DNA from: Actinomycetota bacterium
Lineage (GTDB): Bacteria > Actinomycetota > JAICYB01
Length of the DNA stretch: 54,620 nucleotides
Assembly: GCA_035536535.1 (NCBI GenBank)
Contig: DATLNZ010000159.1
Coordinates: 1-54,620 of the forward strand
Direction of reading: 5' to 3'
The notes under the pieces: generated by a model
The model's input: the letters and a program-made list of their open reading frames with translations, nothing else
Told to the model about the DNA's origin: nothing
Database searches by the model: none
Translations under genes and position numbers: made by a program
Shown here: piece by piece, positions 52,454 to 54,620 of the stretch
Layout: the number at the start of each line of letters is the position of its first letter
Position numbering within the stretch: position 1 is the stretch's first letter

Positions 52454-52744
52454 CTATCCCGTGTTGAAAATCTCGATCTTCTCGCCGGGCGCCAGGGTGA
52501 CGACTGCCCGGCGGGTGTCCCGGCGCTGTCCTTGGACGAGGTGGCGGCGCACCATCTTCCCGCGGCGCTTCACCGTGTTGACCTGCTTGACGTGAACGCC
52601 CCAGATCGTCTCGACGGCGCGGCGGATGTCCGGCTTGGTGGCCTTGGCCGCGACCACGAACGTGTACTTGCCGCCCTCGGCCGCCGCGTAGGACTTCTCC
52701 GAGACGACGGGCCGGATGATGACGTCCCTCGCTTCAAGGCTCAT
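52454..52744 (-). CDS. rplW: Large-subunit ribosomal protein L23
   Basis: A 96-residue L23 at the tunnel exit: [39 protein letters not shown] and [19 protein letters not shown] at 52744 overlaps the rplD stop (ATGA). Confidence 0.98.
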   Translation of the reverse strand: MSLEARDVIIRPVVSEKSYAAAEGGKYTFVVAAKATKPDIRRAVETIWGVHVKQVNTVKRRGKMVRRHLVQGQRRDTRRAVVTLAPGEKIEIFNTG

Positions 52745-53406
52745 GACGCCTCCTCCGGCGCGGGAGCCGTGCGCCGGCCGGGAAGATCGGCGGCTCTCTG
52801 CTGAAACGCCTCCACGGCCGTGCGCGTGAAGACGATGCTGTCGTGGCGCAGAACGTCGTAGACGTTCAGCTGGGTCTCGTCGATGCAGTGCGACCGTGCC
52901 AGGTTGCGGAAAGCCACCGCCGTAAGGACCTGGGAGGAGTCCACGACCACGAGAACCTTGCCCTGAACGCTCCAGGCGCCCAGGGCGGCGGCCGCCCGGC
53001 GGGTCTTGGGAACCTCGAACGGCGGGTCCGCGACCACGAACAGACCCCCGGACGACATCCTGGACGACAGCGCGGACCTCAGGGCCAGCGCCTTCATCTT
53101 CTTGGGGACCGACACGGCGTGCGATCGCGGCTTCGGACCGAACACGGTCCCGCCGCCCTTCCACTGCGGCTCGCGGGTCGAACCGTGACGCGCGCGTCCG
53201 GTGCCCTTCTGGCGCCATGGCTTTTTGCCGCCCCCGCTGACCTCCGCCCGGGTCTTGGTGGAATGGGTCCCGCTGCGGGCAGCGGCGAGCTGGGCCGTCA
53301 CGACCTGGTGCATCAGCGGCACGTTCACCTTCGCCGCGAAGATCTCGTCGGACAGCTCGATCTGCTCCGCGCTGGACCCGTCCTCAGCCAGTAGTGGGAC
53401 GTTCAC
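52741..53406 (-). CDS. rplD: Large-subunit ribosomal protein L4
   Basis: A 221-residue L4: the [20 protein letters not shown] loop that lines the tunnel and [20 protein letters not shown] are intact. GTG at 53406 overlaps the rplC stop (GTGA). Confidence 0.98.
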   Translation of the reverse strand: MNVPLLAEDGSSAEQIELSDEIFAAKVNVPLMHQVVTAQLAAARSGTHSTKTRAEVSGGGKKPWRQKGTGRARHGSTREPQWKGGGTVFGPKPRSHAVSVPKKMKALALRSALSSRMSSGGLFVVADPPFEVPKTRRAAAALGAWSVQGKVLVVVDSSQVLTAVAFRNLARSHCIDETQLNVYDVLRHDSIVFTRTAVEAFQQRAADLPGRRTAPAPEEAS

Positions 53407-54050
53407 CGCTTCCCCCTCACCGAGGACCGGACGATGACAAGCCCGCCGTTGGGACCGGGCACGGCTCCCTTGACGAGCAGAAGGTTTCGCTCGGCGTCGA
53501 CCTTCACGACGGGCAGGTTCAGGACCGTCACGCGCTCGTGGCCGTACCGCCCCGGCAGCTTCAAGCCCTTGAACACACGGGCGGGGGTCGAGCCGCCGCC
53601 GACGGACCCGGGTGTGCGGTGCTTGCGCTCCGTGCCGTGGCTCGCGGGGGCGCCTCCGAAATTGTGGCGCTTGTAAACACCGGAAAAGCCCTTGCCTTTG
53701 GACGTCCCAACCACGTCGACCTGTTCGCCCTGCTCGAAGACGTCCGCTCGCAGCTCCTGGCCCACGGAGAAGACCGAAGGATCCGCCACCCGCAACTCGA
53801 CCAGATGGCGGTGGCCGTCCAGCCCCGCCTTGCGGAGGTGTCCGGCCTCCGGCTTGTTCAGCTTGCGGTCCGGGATCTCGTCGAACGCCAGCTGGACCGC
53901 GGAGTAGCCGTCGCGCTCAGGGGTGCGCAGCTGCGCGACCCGGCACGGGCCGACCTGCACCACCGTGACGGGCAGCGCGCGGGCAGCCTCGTCGAAGACC
54001 TGGGTCATGCCCAGCTTCCGCCCGATGATTCCCTTGGTCACGGTAGGCAT
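53403..54050 (-). CDS. rplC: Large-subunit ribosomal protein L3
   Basis: A 215-residue L3: [37 protein letters not shown] and [20 protein letters not shown] are typical. ATG five bases after rpsJ. Confidence 0.98.
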   Translation of the reverse strand: MPTVTKGIIGRKLGMTQVFDEAARALPVTVVQVGPCRVAQLRTPERDGYSAVQLAFDEIPDRKLNKPEAGHLRKAGLDGHRHLVELRVADPSVFSVGQELRADVFEQGEQVDVVGTSKGKGFSGVYKRHNFGGAPASHGTERKHRTPGSVGGGSTPARVFKGLKLPGRYGHERVTVLNLPVVKVDAERNLLLVKGAVPGPNGGLVIVRSSVRGKR

Positions 54051-54055
54051 GGCGA

Positions 54056-54388
54056 TCAGCGGGCACCCGCACCTGCGAGCTTGATCTCGATGTCCACGCC
54101 CGCCGGCAGATCCAGGCGCGTCAGGTCCTCGATCGTGCGGGGGGTCGGGTCTATCACGTCGATCAGCCGCTTGTGGGTGCGCATCTCGAAGTGCTCCCGC
54201 GAGTCCTTGTCCTTGTGCGGTGACCGGATGAGGCAGATGATCCCCCGCTCCGTCGGCAGAGGCACCGGGCCCGACACGCGCGCGCCGGAGCGCAGCACCG
54301 TGTCGACGATGCGCTTGGCCGAAAGGTCGACGACCTCGTGGTCGAAGGCCTTCAGCTTGATCCTGATTCGTTGCTGCGGGGGTGCCAT
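54056..54388 (-). CDS. rpsJ: Small-subunit ribosomal protein S10
   Basis: A 110-residue S10, also the NusE antitermination factor: [40 protein letters not shown] and [17 protein letters not shown]. First gene of the S10 operon, 72 bases after the tuf stop. Confidence 0.98.
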   Translation of the reverse strand: MAPPQQRIRIKLKAFDHEVVDLSAKRIVDTVLRSGARVSGPVPLPTERGIICLIRSPHKDKDSREHFEMRTHKRLIDVIDPTPRTIEDLTRLDLPAGVDIEIKLAGAGAR

Positions 54389-54430
54389 CGCTGCCGTTGC
54401 CGCCTCTTCTCGCTCGCTCGCCGGACAGTA

Positions 54431-54457
54431 GTCACGGGGGCCGCGGGGCCCCGTGAC
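54431..54457 (-). terminator. Hairpin between tuf and rpsJ
   Basis: GTCACGGGG pairs perfectly with CCCCGTGAC around a nine-base loop, starting three bases after the tuf stop. No U-run; a GC-rich terminator or attenuator separating tuf from the S10 operon. Confidence 0.6.
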
Positions 54458-54460
54458 TGG

Positions 54461-54620
54461 CTACTTGATGATCTTGGTAACTCGGCCCGCACCCACGGTG
54501 CGGCCGCCTTCACGGATGGCGAAGCGCTGGCCCTCCTCCATGGCGATGGGGGTGATCAGCTCCACGTCCATCTCGGTGTTGTCTCCGGGCATGACCATCT
54601 CCACTCCCTCCTGCAGGGTG
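54461..54620 (-). CDS. tuf: Elongation factor Tu, C-terminal 52 residues (cut by the window edge)
   Basis: The frame reads [20 protein letters not shown] and continues to the standard end [10 protein letters not shown]. This is domain III of EF-Tu, the GTPase that delivers aminoacyl-tRNA to the ribosome. The rest lies beyond base 54620. Confidence 0.97.
   Translation of the reverse strand, partial: TLQEGVEMVMPGDNTEMDVELITPIAMEEGQRFAIREGGRTVGAGRVTKIIK

Overview
This is a GC-rich (roughly 67-70% by eye) chromosomal segment that looks like a deep-branching member of the Actinomycetota. The evidence is gene order: the S10/spc/alpha ribosomal block runs on into rplM-rpsI-glmM-glmS-nnr-alr-tsaE-tsaB-rimI-tsaD-groES-groEL, an arrangement typical of actinobacteria. 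ATGA/GTGA/TGATG gene junctions, GTG and TTG starts, TAnnnT -10 boxes without clear -35 boxes, and several probably leaderless genes fit the same group. I cannot name a genus. No CRISPR array, insertion sequence, rRNA or tRNA was seen, and no gene-free stretch exceeds 300 bases.

Region 1 (1-19956) is an uptake and acyl-CoA metabolism region. It opens with a MaoC-type hydratase, a metallo-beta-lactamase-fold hydrolase and an SDR that closely resembles the dehydrogenase domain of peroxisomal multifunctional enzyme 2 (MFE-2). Two branched-chain-amino-acid-type (Liv) ABC importers follow with fused subunits: one a LivH-LivM-LivG triple fusion with its own LivF, the other a separate LivH plus a LivM-LivG fusion with no adjacent LivF. 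An orphan LivF on the + strand may serve the second. Each importer has a substrate-binding protein with a long Ala/Gly-rich stalk. Paralogous two-helix membrane proteins lie at the two edges of the importer region. Between the importers are three exported proteins of unknown function, including a membrane-anchored one of about 946 residues. A VOC protein and an SCP2 protein close the region, so all three functional modules of MFE-2 (SDR, MaoC hydratase, SCP2) occur as separate genes within 20 kb.

Region 2 (19979-25330) holds a secreted NlpC/P60 peptidoglycan hydrolase, a divergent small membrane protein, a zinc-ribbon protein overlapping a cation/Ca2+ exchanger-like protein tail to tail, and groES-groEL. 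The groES promoter can be read base by base; it carries a CIRCE operator and a second, weaker CIRCE-like dyad overlapping it.

Region 3 (25450-37448) encodes the tRNA t6A machinery (tsaD, tsaB, tsaE) with rimI, a family 4 uracil-DNA glycosylase, a P1-family peptidase, an alpha/beta hydrolase, a BsuPI-domain protein, alanine racemase, NAD(P)HX repair, glmS and glmM, nearly all head to tail on the - strand.

Region 4 (37488-54620) is the ribosomal protein super-operon, from rpsI/rplM back to the 3' end of tuf. Points of interest are the absence of infA between map and rpmJ, a probable internal promoter in that gap, and an rpsE frame with no ATG, GTG or TTG at its expected start, where a CTG overlapping the rplR stop is the best candidate.
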